From contig NZ_LGEL01000053.1 of NCBI RefSeq assembly GCF_001636695.1, forward strand, positions 1 to 39,011: a stretch of 39,011 nt of DNA, read 5' to 3'. The stretch comes from Pedobacter panaciterrae (lineage in GTDB: Bacteria > Bacteroidota > Bacteroidia > Sphingobacteriales > Sphingobacteriaceae). Below are positions 24,756 through 34,600 of the stretch, one piece after another. Numbering within the stretch: the stretch's first letter is position 1; each line of letters begins with the position of its first letter. The notes beneath the pieces are model-generated. The model searched no databases. It was given only the letters and a program-made list of their open reading frames with translations, and was not told where the DNA came from. Made by a program: the position numbers and the translations under genes.

Positions 24756-25376
24756 TTATTTTTTTATTTCCTTTCGTATCCTGCTTAGCTGCGTTGGAGT
24801 AATTCCTAAGTGAGAGGCGATATGCTGCAATGAGATTCTTTTATCGATGCCAGGATGTTTTGCGAGCATCTTTAAATACCTAACACTAGCTGTTTCCATC
24901 ACTAAAGATATCTCACGCTGTTCTTTATCCACAACCCAGTTCTTCTCGAGATAAGCAATATAGAAGTCTTTCAAATCATTACGCTGATTAATAAGTTCCT
25001 TGTATTTTTCATGATTGATCGAAATAATCGTAGTGTCTTCTATAGCCTGCAATGTAAATTGAGACGGAATTTTCAGCAGTGCGGAAACAGTTGAACCTGC
25101 AAATTGGTATTCCAGAAAAATATTTTTGTTATAGGTATTTGCCTGCTCATCACTAAAGTAAGCGATAATAGCTCCTTTGCAGATAAAATATAATGTCTTC
25201 GATATTTGTCCTTCCTTTAATAAGAATTCGCTTTTATTAATAGTTTGTATATGAATCAGAGAGACAAGTAATGAAAATGATTCTTCTGAAATGGGATGGT
25301 AATTCCTAATAGTAGTTTTAAATTCTGATAGGTATTGTTCTTCGTTAATCAATTGTATGTTCTGAAACTTAGCCAT
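24756..25376 (-). CDS. Crp/Fnr-family regulator
   Basis: A 206-residue regulator. The cyclic-nucleotide-like beta-barrel (about 30-125) has LLKEGQISKTLYFICKGAII and the following helix region ESFSLLVSLIH, but the phosphate-binding cassette typical of true cAMP receptors is not obvious. The C-terminal helix-turn-helix reads HPGIDKRISLQHIASHLGIT and PTQLSRIRKEI. Many Bacteroidota members of this type regulate adjacent transporter genes. It precedes the YdcZ permease and acetyltransferase on the same strand and likely regulates them. Confidence 0.85.
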   Translation of the reverse strand: MAKFQNIQLINEEQYLSEFKTTIRNYHPISEESFSLLVSLIHIQTINKSEFLLKEGQISKTLYFICKGAIIAYFSDEQANTYNKNIFLEYQFAGSTVSALLKIPSQFTLQAIEDTTIISINHEKYKELINQRNDLKDFYIAYLEKNWVVDKEQREISLVMETASVRYLKMLAKHPGIDKRISLQHIASHLGITPTQLSRIRKEIKK

Positions 25377-25496
25377 AGCATTGGGTTCATTGTTTTGTTG
25401 TCATGCAAAACAAAAAGTCTAATTCACTGTTCTGTCAAATATTGCAAATTTTAAATGAATTACATATGTATCACTAACTTTTAAACCATTGAATAT

Positions 25497-25613
25497 ATGA
25501 GTAAATCAGAAACAATGCGGCAAAAAAAACTTCACCAACAAAAAAAGTCAATAAACACAATTTTGGAAATGAGGCTTCTGCAAGCAAGTAGCAATATTAT
25601 CAATGTATTATAA
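25497..25613 (+). CDS. Possible 38-residue basic peptide
   Basis: An ATG-started frame encoding a Gln/Lys-rich helix (MRQKKLHQQKKSINTILEMR, then LLQASSNIINVL). It ends 12 bp before the start of the 86-residue protein, the spacing of a two-gene operon. The charge is strongly positive in the N-terminal half. There is no recognised family and no clear ribosome binding site; chance is possible at this length. Confidence 0.35.
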   Translation: MSKSETMRQKKLHQQKKSINTILEMRLLQASSNIINVL

Positions 25614-25625
25614 AGATATAAATAT

Positions 25626-25886
25626 ATGGGAAAGATTGAAGAACCCGGAGAACCTTTTGGCATACAAGTTATAATCGAAGGGAATTCTGAAAAGCTATTA
25701 ATAATACCTAATCCAGATGAACCTAATAAATACGAAGTATTTGATGAATATACCTCTATAGGAACTGTTTGGTCAGATCAGGGGAAACAGGGAAGAATCT
25801 GGTGTGGGGAAGGATTTGTAGTTAAGGAGCTTTTGCAGCAAATCGGCGAGCAGATAAATGATTACCTACAGAATAAACCACTATGA
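25626..25886 (+). CDS. Unrecognised 86-residue acidic protein
   Basis: Family not recognised. The sequence alternates short beta-type segments (FGIQVIIEGNSEKLLIIP, YEVFDEYTSIGTVWSD, GRIWCGEGFVVKELLQ) and ends with a helix EQINDYLQNKPL. There is no signal peptide or membrane segment; it is acidic and probably a single small domain. It follows the 38-residue frame by 12 bp. Its stop is 5 bp from the stop of the convergent KTSC gene. Confidence 0.6.
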   Translation: MGKIEEPGEPFGIQVIIEGNSEKLLIIPNPDEPNKYEVFDEYTSIGTVWSDQGKQGRIWCGEGFVVKELLQQIGEQINDYLQNKPL

Positions 25887-25891
25887 CCACT

Positions 25892-26092
25892 TTATTTCCT
25901 TATTTTTTGATATTTGAATTTATTTTTGATGTGGCTGTTAAAGTACCTACCTTTTGAATCTGCTACAATGAGCGCATCATAAATTCCAAGAGGAACATTT
26001 TTATACTTGTAAGCCGTTCCAGATAAAAAAGTTATATATAACGTACTGGAATTCTGGACATAATTAAAATGGCGAATTACACTAGAAGGCAT
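25892..26092 (-). CDS. KTSC-domain protein
   Basis: A 66-residue protein consisting of one KTSC domain: VIRHFNYVQNSSTLYITFLS, GTAYKYKNVPLGIYDALI and ADSKGRYFNSHIKNKFKYQK. The aromatic-rich F..G..Y.Y..VP pattern and the YFN end are diagnostic. The domain is small, often fused to RNA-associated proteins, with unknown function. Here it stands alone with a basic C-terminus. It lies 54 bp after the MocR gene on the same strand. Confidence 0.8.
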   Translation of the reverse strand: MPSSVIRHFNYVQNSSTLYITFLSGTAYKYKNVPLGIYDALIVADSKGRYFNSHIKNKFKYQKIRK

Positions 26093-26146
26093 AACTTGTT
26101 TCTTGAGGTTATAACCATTAGCATGTTATTTTGTTTTTATCCTGTT

Positions 26147-27628
26147 CTATTTTTGATGAATAGCTGAGGAAATAATTCTAATTGTGTTAGTTAGTTCAGT
26201 GAGATTTAGTGATGCAAATCCAAATCTTAAGGAATTGTAGCTGTGGTCTGGGCTATCAAACAACGTTCCATTATTTAGATAAAGACCCTGTTTAGCTACC
26301 TTAACTGAGAGTTTCTTAAGGGAGTAAATGCTATTAAATTTCACCCATATTGCCATTCCACCTTCTGGTTTTTTGCAGCTGATGACATCCTTTAACTCAG
26401 TGTTTAATAAGTTCATTAAATGATCCCTTCTTTCCATATAAATCTTATTATTTTTTTTGAGGTATCTGGTGATGTCTCCATTCTGGATCAGCGCAGCCAG
26501 GCTATCTTCCATAACATGATCGCCTTTCAAGTCGATGAGCCTTCGAAGTTGCACTGCCTGTGAGATAAAATCTGCTGAAGCGATCATAAATCCAATTCTT
26601 ATGGAAGTAGAAAGCGATTTCGAAAATGAACCTATATAAACCACACGATTGTGATGATTCCCTGCTGCCAGGGGCAGATACGGTGAAGAATTATAATGGA
26701 AATCATAGTCATAATCATCCTCCAGAATGGTAAAATTATGCTTTTGTGCTAACTCCAATAAGTGCATCCTACGCTGAGGACTGAGGGTTACTGTTGTAGG
26801 GTGGTGATGATGTGGGATCAGATAGAGTGTTCTGATGTTGAATTTTTGGCAGGTCGCTGAGATCAAATCTGTGTCAATTCCATCTTCATCAATGGGAATA
26901 CGGATGACCTTGGCCCCCAAATATTCAAAAACTTGATTGGCCACATAATAGCCGGGCTCCCCAACAATGACATAATCTCCTGGTTTAAGCAGTAAACTGG
27001 CAGCAATATAAATGCTCATTTGTGCACCATGTGTCACCATGATGTTGGGAGTTTGAGCCTGCAGCCCCCGGGTTTGAGCCATGTAGGTAACCAATGTTTC
27101 TCTGAGGTTTAATGAACCGGGAGCAAGTTCTGCTGAAACCCTCTTGAGCGTTTGAATTTGTTTAAGACGACTCCTGTATTCCCTGTTAAGCAGATCCATT
27201 GGAGCAAGCCTGATATCGGGATGCCCATCATCTACAATTAATTCATGCAATTTAAAACTATTGACTACAGGAATATTCTGCTGCAAGCCAATGTTATAAA
27301 ATGGGCTGGGCATGGTGCTGTCATATGCAAAACCTCCCTGCTGCGTACCCCATGACTTGGGACTCAACTGTGGAAGGTTAGGCACCACCATGCAACCTTT
27401 CCGAGGGATCATACTAATCCAACCCTGCGCATTGACTTCGTTGTATGCTGCAATAATGGTTTTGCGGTGAACTTTTACAATTGCAGCCAGCTCCCTTGTG
27501 CCAGGCAATAACGAGCCGGGTTTAATCACTCCGTTGCTAATAAGGTTGATCAGTTGATTAGCTATCTGTTGGTAAACAGATAGGGGCTTTGTTTTATCAA
27601 TAGTTATAAGGGTATCAAATGGCAGCAT
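26147..27628 (-). CDS. MocR-type regulator (GntR plus aminotransferase)
   Basis: A 493-residue fusion. Residues about 12-80 are a GntR winged helix (LSVYQQIANQLINLISNGVI, then LPGTRELAAIVKVHRKTIIA and AYNEV). Residues about 120-490 are a class I aminotransferase-like domain with GEPGYY, the loop EDDYDYDF and the PLP-binding Lys 337 in IGSFSKSLSTSIRIG. Such proteins sense PLP or an amino-acid adduct and regulate a divergent gene, classically PLP synthesis. No PLP synthase is adjacent; the divergent gene is a GNAT acetyltransferase, the likely target. A run of four His at 273-276 is unusual. Confidence 0.9.
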   Translation of the reverse strand: MLPFDTLITIDKTKPLSVYQQIANQLINLISNGVIKPGSLLPGTRELAAIVKVHRKTIIAAYNEVNAQGWISMIPRKGCMVVPNLPQLSPKSWGTQQGGFAYDSTMPSPFYNIGLQQNIPVVNSFKLHELIVDDGHPDIRLAPMDLLNREYRSRLKQIQTLKRVSAELAPGSLNLRETLVTYMAQTRGLQAQTPNIMVTHGAQMSIYIAASLLLKPGDYVIVGEPGYYVANQVFEYLGAKVIRIPIDEDGIDTDLISATCQKFNIRTLYLIPHHHHPTTVTLSPQRRMHLLELAQKHNFTILEDDYDYDFHYNSSPYLPLAAGNHHNRVVYIGSFSKSLSTSIRIGFMIASADFISQAVQLRRLIDLKGDHVMEDSLAALIQNGDITRYLKKNNKIYMERRDHLMNLLNTELKDVISCKKPEGGMAIWVKFNSIYSLKKLSVKVAKQGLYLNNGTLFDSPDHSYNSLRFGFASLNLTELTNTIRIISSAIHQK

Positions 27629-27659
27629 CTGGACTACGTATTTTCTTATTTCTGGATTA

Positions 27660-27689
27660 CAAAGATAGTCCTTGTTCGGCTTATTTTTG
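27660..27689. promoter_or_regulatory. Back-to-back -7 elements between MocR and GNAT genes
   Basis: On the minus strand TATCTTTG (27667-27660) is an exact TAnnTTTG box for the MocR gene, with a leader of about 25 nt. On the plus strand TATTTTTG (27682-27689) matches for the GNAT gene, with a leader of about 50 nt. Neither has a good TTTG at -33, which would be consistent with activator dependence. The two boxes are 14 bp apart, so a MocR dimer between them could affect both. Confidence 0.45.
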
Positions 27690-27744
27690 AATAATAATTA
27701 ATTTGTAAACCAATGGCAATTAAGCCTGATCAATTATTGAAATC

Positions 27745-28143
27745 ATGAATATTACCTACAAAACAGACGTGCTACCTTCAGTAACAGAAATCATAGACCT
27801 CTATGACAATTCTGGTCTTGTCCGTCCTACAACAGATGAAGAGAGAATTATACAAATGTATAAAAATTCAAACCTGGTAGTTACTGCCTGGGATCAAGAC
27901 CAGCTGGTGGGTATTGCCAGGTCGCTTACAGATTTTTGTTATTGCTGTTATCTTGCAGATTTGGCTGTAAACAAGGCCTATCAAAAGCTTGGCATTGGTA
28001 AAGAAATAGTAAAACTTACCAAAGCAAGTATTGGTGATAGGAGTATGCTCTTGTTGCTAGCAGCCCCAACAGCCAGCGAATATTATCCTAAAATAGGTAT
28101 GAATCAAGTGAATAATGGATTTATCATTAACAGGGTTGAATAA
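27745..28143 (+). CDS. GNAT-family acetyltransferase
   Basis: A 132-residue single-domain acetyltransferase. The core has VVTAWDQDQLVGIARSLTDF, CCYLADLAVNKAYQKLGIG with the acetyl-CoA-binding Q-K-L-G-I-G loop, and LLAAPTASEYYPKIGM near the end. It is divergent from the MocR regulator, probably controlled by it, and followed after 24 bp by a second acetyltransferase gene. The substrate, perhaps an amine or antibiotic-like molecule, is not known. Confidence 0.85.
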   Translation: MNITYKTDVLPSVTEIIDLYDNSGLVRPTTDEERIIQMYKNSNLVVTAWDQDQLVGIARSLTDFCYCCYLADLAVNKAYQKLGIGKEIVKLTKASIGDRSMLLLLAAPTASEYYPKIGMNQVNNGFIINRVE

Positions 28144-28167
28144 TTGGTAATATAAGTAGACAGAGGA

Positions 28168-28791
28168 ATGAATAAAAAAATATTGATGGGAAGCATAGTA
28201 AGGCTAGAGCCATTGGAACTGATTCATATAGAAGCCTTAACTAAAGCAGCAGCTGGAAATGAGCAGCTATTTCAGTGGACAGTGGTACCTCAAGGAATTG
28301 AGGCGATGACAAAGTATGTAAAGTTGGCGATAGCGCAGCGTGAAGCAGGAACTGCATTACCATTTGTTATTATCAGTATACAGGATAGCAAAATTAAAGG
28401 ATCGACACGTTTTTGGAATATAGCTCATTGGCCCTGGCCTTCAAATAATCCAGAATCTGAAAGAACTACTCCAGACGTTTGTGAAATTGGCCATACCTGG
28501 CTTGAAGCTTCCGCTATTAAAACAGGAATAAATACTGAAGTTAAGTTTTTGATGTTGAGGTATGCTTTCGACTACTGGAAACTATGGCGTGTTAATTTCA
28601 CTACTGATGTACGCAATGAACTATCAAGGGCAGCTATTGAACGCTTAGGCGCCAAATTTGAAGGAATAATTCGTGCTGAACGAATGGCAGCAGATTTTAG
28701 TGTAAGGGACTCCGCTCGTTTTTCCATTATTGCGGAGGAGTGGAAAGAAGTAAAATTACGACTACAAAGCATAACTCAAAAACATAATTAA
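28168..28791 (+). CDS. RimJ/RimL-type acetyltransferase
   Basis: A 207-residue GNAT protein of the RimJ/RimL class, which acetylates protein N-termini or small amines. Visible segments: VRLEPLELIHIEALTKAAAG, IKGSTRFWNIAHWPWP, EIGHTWLEASAIKTGINTE and NELSRAAIERLGAKFEGIIR followed by a modified end. It follows the other acetyltransferase by 24 bp, giving a two-gene unit opposite the MocR regulator. Two different GNAT enzymes in tandem suggest action on related substrates (inference). Confidence 0.85.
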   Translation: MNKKILMGSIVRLEPLELIHIEALTKAAAGNEQLFQWTVVPQGIEAMTKYVKLAIAQREAGTALPFVIISIQDSKIKGSTRFWNIAHWPWPSNNPESERTTPDVCEIGHTWLEASAIKTGINTEVKFLMLRYAFDYWKLWRVNFTTDVRNELSRAAIERLGAKFEGIIRAERMAADFSVRDSARFSIIAEEWKEVKLRLQSITQKHN

Positions 28792-28802
28792 TATCATTTT
28801 TT

Positions 28803-28826
28803 GCGTATTATTGAATCATAATACGC
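28803..28826. repeat. Inverted repeat before the MscS-type gene
   Basis: GCGTATTAT (28803-28811) and ATAATACGC (28818-28826) form perfect 9-bp arms around a 6-nt loop, 8 bp before the channel ATG. No T-run follows either arm, so it is not an ordinary terminator. It could be an operator or a hairpin that occludes the ribosome binding region. Confidence 0.45.
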
Positions 28827-28833
28827 CAAGGTT

Positions 28834-31293
28834 ATGATCCTTAAGAAAATAAGCTTCTTCTTTTTGTGCTATGCAGTTTTTTTTAGTTGTTTATCATTGC
28901 AGGCTCAAAAGAAAGATAGTCTTAATAGATCAACTGTTCAAGACAGTTCAAGCCTGCATTTTGTAAACAAAATGCAGGCTTTTGCAAAACGTGCTTCAAA
29001 GAAAAGTGCTGATGAATTCGAGGCTGACAAAGCAATCATTAATCAGATCAAGACATTTGAGGAAATCAAACGTACGATGCAAAAGGCAAAAATCTACCTC
29101 AACAGTAAATTGGATACTCCAGGTATCAAATCTGAGCTTAAGGATATTGAAACAGATTTTATACTGGCCGGCGATGGTGTTTTTACAAACAAAGGAACCT
29201 CTCAAACTTTTCGTAATTTAACGGCAACCTCAAAGATATTGTCGGAGTTGCTCAATAAAGCAAATGAGCGAAAAGCTCAGCTTGAGATTCGACAAGAGGC
29301 GCTGAACAATTTCAGGTATCAAATGGACTCTCTTTTGAGTGTACCTGCGTTGTTTAAATTTCCATCAGACTCTACCACACTGATGAAATACATTCAGAAG
29401 ATCGAGGTGATTTCCTACGAAACAAGTCCAGTAGATACTGCACTCAAAATTGCCAGCAACAATATCCAGACACTGCTCAATAAGGTAAACATGAATGTCT
29501 TTAAGTTGCAAGGCAGCTTAGAGGAAATCGAATCCTATCAGAGAGATATGGCTGACCACTCTTATAAAAGGGAATTTAGTAACTTATGGGAACCACAGGG
29601 GTCTTATCGTCCATTTGCGGAAATATTAGATTTTTCAAAGACAAAAGGATTGTTAACCCTAAGCTTTTACAGCGCCAACAATACAGGGAAACTCGTTATT
29701 TTAGTCTTACTCGTGCTCACTTCTTTTATTTACCTACGTTCTCTTAAACATATTTACATCGAAGCTCATCTACTGAAGCCAGATTTTGACGGACAGCTTG
29801 TACTGCGTTACCCGCTGCTCTCGGCCATATTACTTGTGATCAGTTTGTTTCAGTTCTTTTTCCTATCACCTCCATTTATTCTAAATGTTATCTTTTGGTC
29901 TATATCCTGTATTTGCTTAAGTATTATCTTCAAAAAATATGTGAGTAGGTACTGGATGCGTGTTTGGTTAATAATGGTAGTGCTATTTCTGATTGCTTCA
30001 ATTTGCAATCTGATATTGCAAGCCTCGAGGATTGAACGGTGGTTCATGCTATTTATTTCTTTAATTGGTTCACTAGTAGGTCTTATCACTTTATTAAAAG
30101 GACATCGGGAAGAGCTAAGAGAAAAATGGATCATCTGGTCAATATTTTTTATGGCAATATTAGAGTTTGCCTCTGTTCTGGCGAACTTATTTGGCAGATA
30201 CAATTTAGCGAAAACACTTTTCATTAGTGGTTTCCTTAACGTAGTTATAGCCATTCTTTTTCTCTGGACTGTGCGTCTTATTAATGAAGGACTATTCCTG
30301 GCATTTAACGTTTACTCAGGGCAGGATAGAAAACTTTTTTATCTGAACTTCGAAAGGGTAGGCAAAAAGGTGCCAGCACTGTTTTATGTCTTGCTTGTCA
30401 TTGGTTGGTTGGTCTTGTTTGGCCGTAATTTCCCTGCATTTGACAACTTATCCAAACCATTTCTGAACTTTTTCAATCAAGAAAGAACACTTGGTGATTA
30501 CACCTTCAGTATCAATAACCTGATTCTTTTCCTTGTAATAATGAGCATTTCGGTTCTTGTATCTAAGATTGTTTCCTTTTTTGCTTCTGACAAGCACATT
30601 TCCAATAAAGATGACAAATATGAAAAACAAGGCATAGGCAGTTGGCTCTTGTTGGTACGCATTTCCATTCTTTGCATAGGTTTATTTTTAGCCATTGCTG
30701 CTGCCGGAATCCCTGTAGACAGAATTACTATCGTTTTAGGCGCCTTGGGCGTAGGTATCGGTTTCGGATTGCAGACCTTGGTAAATAACCTGGTAAGTGG
30801 CTTAATCATTGCGTTTGAAAAACCAGTAAATGTAGGTGATATTGTTGATGTTGATGGTCAGGCAGGTACAATGAAATCCATAGGATTCCGAAGTAGCGTT
30901 ATTTCTACCTGGGATGGAGCAGATGTGGTTATGCCTAATGGCGACTTACTTAATGCTCACCTTATTAATTGGTCGCTTGGTGGAAATCGTAAGCGAATAT
31001 CTATACAAATAAACATTGCTTATAATTCAGATCTTGAGAGAAGCAGACAAATATTGACTGAAATTTTAAATAATGAGCAGAGGATTAGCAAGAATCCTGT
31101 ACCTACTATACAATTTGAACAATTCAGTAGCAACGCTATTGAGCTAAGAATATATTTCTGGACGAAGCATATTGGTGACACTTCTACTACAAGAAGTGAT
31201 CTTATTGTAGCAATAGTGGCGGCTTTTAAAACCAACGGTATTTCTATACCATTTCCTCAACAAGACATATTCCTTCATCATCCTGATAAGTAA
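28834..31293 (+). CDS. Large MscS/MscK-type mechanosensitive channel
   Basis: An 819-residue membrane protein. A signal peptide (to about 24) leads to a periplasmic helical domain of about 250 residues with coiled-coil character. About eight hydrophobic helices follow (from about 285), then the MscS core: the pore helix VLGALGVGIGFGLQTLVNNL at about 634-653, the beta domain NVGDIVDVDGQAGTMKSIGF, PNGDLLNAHLINWSLG, and the cytoplasmic vestibule ending IPFPQQDIFLHH. The GGxG helix-packing pattern of the pore helix is kept as G-A-L-G-V-G-I-G-F-G. Such channels open under membrane tension to protect against osmotic downshock. It is longer than simple MscS (about 286) and resembles MscK/MscM types. 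Confidence 0.92.
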   Translation: MILKKISFFFLCYAVFFSCLSLQAQKKDSLNRSTVQDSSSLHFVNKMQAFAKRASKKSADEFEADKAIINQIKTFEEIKRTMQKAKIYLNSKLDTPGIKSELKDIETDFILAGDGVFTNKGTSQTFRNLTATSKILSELLNKANERKAQLEIRQEALNNFRYQMDSLLSVPALFKFPSDSTTLMKYIQKIEVISYETSPVDTALKIASNNIQTLLNKVNMNVFKLQGSLEEIESYQRDMADHSYKREFSNLWEPQGSYRPFAEILDFSKTKGLLTLSFYSANNTGKLVILVLLVLTSFIYLRSLKHIYIEAHLLKPDFDGQLVLRYPLLSAILLVISLFQFFFLSPPFILNVIFWSISCICLSIIFKKYVSRYWMRVWLIMVVLFLIASICNLILQASRIERWFMLFISLIGSLVGLITLLKGHREELREKWIIWSIFFMAILEFASVLANLFGRYNLAKTLFISGFLNVVIAILFLWTVRLINEGLFLAFNVYSGQDRKLFYLNFERVGKKVPALFYVLLVIGWLVLFGRNFPAFDNLSKPFLNFFNQERTLGDYTFSINNLILFLVIMSISVLVSKIVSFFASDKHISNKDDKYEKQGIGSWLLLVRISILCIGLFLAIAAAGIPVDRITIVLGALGVGIGFGLQTLVNNLVSGLIIAFEKPVNVGDIVDVDGQAGTMKSIGFRSSVISTWDGADVVMPNGDLLNAHLINWSLGGNRKRISIQINIAYNSDLERSRQILTEILNNEQRISKNPVPTIQFEQFSSNAIELRIYFWTKHIGDTSTTRSDLIVAIVAAFKTNGISIPFPQQDIFLHHPDK

Positions 31294-31641
31294 GTTAGCA
31301 AGCCCTCCCCAAAAGACAAGCCAACTAACAAACTGAATTTTAAACAATTGAAGATTTTTACTCTTATCTATACTTTTCATCTGACATGAGAGCGCAAATG
31401 GATTTATGACAAAATAAGCTCAGAAACTGACAACATTAAGATAGAATAATGATATAAAAAGCATCTTATTTGTCTTTCCAAATATAAGAACGGCTAAAAT
31501 GAGAATGATTATTTATCTAATCGTACTAGATAGTACCCTGTTTCAATATTTTTCCAATACAACGAAAGTAGTCGGCAGACATTTGGTGAACCAACTCCCA
31601 AGCAACTTTTTAAAATCTATAAATCTCTAACCAAAAAAATC
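31294..31641. other. 348-bp SusC leader region without a clear gene
   Basis: Very AT-rich. No consensus TAnnTTTG with a -33 partner was found; TACTTTTC near 31372 is the nearest. It contains a 14-bp palindrome at 31523-31536 and a 43-codon ATG frame at 31499-31630 (MRMIIYLIVLDSTLFQYF...), which ends 11 bp before the SusC start and has no recognised family. No ECF sigma, anti-sigma or hybrid two-component regulator gene is adjacent, so control elements for the SusCD operon must lie here. Confidence 0.5.
31523..31536. promoter_or_regulatory. Palindrome in the SusC leader
   Basis: GTACTA-GA-TAGTAC is a perfect inverted repeat with 6-bp arms, 105 bp upstream of the SusC ATG. It may bind a dimeric regulator, but short palindromes occur by chance in AT-rich DNA. 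Confidence 0.3.
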
Positions 31642-34600
31642 ATGCACAGAAAACTACTTAAGGTATTCCATGTAATTGGAATTCAGGCGAAGGGCGCACA
31701 GTGGCATCCTAAACCAAAATTGAAATTTCTAATGACAATGATAGTTCTATTCACATCAGTCAATGCTTTCTCTCAAATCATGATATCAGGTAAGGTAACG
31801 GATGATGAAAATAAGCCATTAATTTCCGTTACAGTTACCCTAAAAGGAGGTAGCAAAAGTACTCAGACCGACGCCAATGGAAGTTACACTATAGATGCTC
31901 CAGCGGTTAATTCGGTGCTTATTTTTAGATATGTTGGGTTTAAAAACCAGGAATTGATTGTGGGCGATAGGAAGGTCATCAATGTCCGTATGATAGCAGC
32001 AGAAGCAAAAGATCTGGATGAAGTTGTCGTTGTTGCTTATGGTACGCAAAAGAAAGCAACAGTATCCGGAGCCATCAGCACCTTGCAGGCCTCCGATATT
32101 GTCCGATCACCTTCTGTTGCTGCTACCAGTGCACTAGTCGGAAAGATTCCTGGAGTAACGGCGCGTACAACAGACGCTCGCCCAGGAAATGGCGCTAACT
32201 TACAAATCAGAAATCTAGGAAATCCATTGTATGTTATAGATGGGGTGGCATACAGTACCAGTAATGGTACTGATGGATTTGGGTATAATACTGGCATTTC
32301 GGGTGTTAATGCATTTAATCAGTTAGGAATAGATGATATTGAAAGTATAACGGTACTTAAAGATGCTTCTGCTTCTATATATGGCTTAGCTGCTGGAAAT
32401 GGGGTAGTATTGGTAACCACTAAAAAGGGAAAAAAAGGCGACAAACCAACCTTTGGTCTATCCAGCTATTACGGTTTTCAAAATTTCTCCCGTTATCCAT
32501 ATCCGGGAAATGCAGGACAATACGTTAGGGGGCGGTTAGAATCTGAACAAAATCTTGGCCGAAATCCTGCAGATCTATATTCGCCCCAAGAATTGGCTAA
32601 ATGGGAAGCAGGGACAGAGCCAGGATACCAGAATAATGATTATTACGCTTTTATTGTAAAAGATAACGTTCCACAACAATTTTTAACGGCGAATGCTTCA
32701 GGCGGATCTGACAAATCTTCCTATTATTTATCTCTTGGTCATATTAATCAGGAAGCTGCACTTAAAGATTTTAATTTTAACCGTACAAACCTTCAGGCTA
32801 ATATTTCCAGTACGGTCTTAAAAGGTTTTACTGTCGGCGCTCAGATCAGCGGTCGAATAGAAAACAGGCACAATGTAGGAGTTCCGGGATTGGACGATTA
32901 TTTTAATCCTTTGTTAAGTATTGGCAGTATGTGGCCTACAGAAACAGCCTATGCTAACAATAACCCTTTGTACGTTAATCAAACACATAATGTAAACGTT
33001 AACCCTGCGACTTATACAAAGGACATAACGGGATATATTGACAATATTACCCGAGGAGCAGGTGCAAAATTAAATGCGCAGTATGAGTTTGGATTTGGTT
33101 TGACTGCAAAGGCGCTGTATTCCTATGACTACAGTAACGAAGACTTTGATGGATTTGAATATACTTATCCTGCCTATATTTATGATGCCGCCACAGATAC
33201 CTATAACGACAGGGCACCAAACGGCGCCTTATATGGCAACCAAAATCCCTGGAGAGAAAGGCACAAGAGAAACATTGTAGCCAAATTTGCTCAATTTCAA
33301 CTTAACTATACTAAACAAATCGAAAATCATTCGATTTCTGCCCTAGTTGCATTTGAGCGTAAGGATGCGACTAACGATTACCTCGCTTTACACTCTGTTC
33401 CGCCCAATAACATTATCCCTACACAAGTATTCGCCGACTTAGATTATATCGGAGACTCACATTATGAAGAAGCATTTGAGGGGTATGCAATGAGGTTAAA
33501 TTATGATTACAAAAAGAAATACCTTATAGAGGCAGTTGGAAGATATGATGGTTCATTCCTATACCGTTCGGGAAGCCGCTTTGGATTTTTTCCAGGAGTT
33601 TCTGTGGGCTGGCGGATTTCGGAAGAAAACTTCTTTAAGAAAATATTTTCGGGGAGTATCAATGATCTGAAATTCAGGGCATCTTATGGCGAAACCGGAA
33701 CCTCATTACAAGATGGCGCTGGTAATTACTACTCGCCAAATCCTTTTGCCTATTTAGGAGGATATAATGTTAATGCCGGCAATGCAGTATTTGATGGTAC
33801 TTTTTATAATGGTGTAGCTCCCAGAGGATTGCCTACCACTGTAATTTCCTGGTTAACAAACAAGACATCTAATGTTGGGGTTGATTTTACTGTATTTAAG
33901 CACTTTACGGGTCAGTTTGATCTATTTAGACGTAAACGTTCAGGATTTCCAGCTCCGCGTTATGACGTAGTACTGCCAAATGAAGTTGGATATGGTTTGC
34001 CACCTGAAAACTTAAATTCAGATATTACCCAGGGTTTTGATGGTTTCGTTACTTACAGTAATACCATTGGTAAAGTAGATTTTTCAATTGGTGGTAACGT
34101 AACTCTCGGTAGAACAAAAGATGATTATATTTACAAACCACGTTTCGGTAATTCATATGACCAATACAGAAACGACAGGACAGGTCGCTGGCAAAATGTA
34201 AACTGGGGCCACCACATCTTAGGAAGGTTCCAATCTGAACAACAGATTAATGATTACCCGGTTAACATAGACGGTCAGGGCAACAGAACACTCTTGCCCG
34301 GTGATTTAATTTATGAAGACTTGAATGGTGATGGTATTATTAATGCCATGGACATAAAGCCGATTGGATATGCAGAAGGAGCTTTACCGTATTTTAATTA
34401 CGGCATTAACGGGCGCGTTACCTGGAAAGGCATATCACTTGCATTTGATTTTATGGGTGCAGGTATGCAAACGTATTTTAGAGATTGGGAATTGAAATTT
34501 CCATTTCAGAATAACGGAAATTCACCTGCCTACATGTTAACTGACCGCTGGCATAGAACAGATCCTTACGATCCTAATAGTCAATGGGTACCAGGAACAT

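Noticed and set aside
31499-31630. 43-codon ATG frame in the SusC leader
   Set aside because: No family, and a palindrome lies within it. Its length is expected by chance in AT-rich DNA; it is recorded only in the intergenic description.
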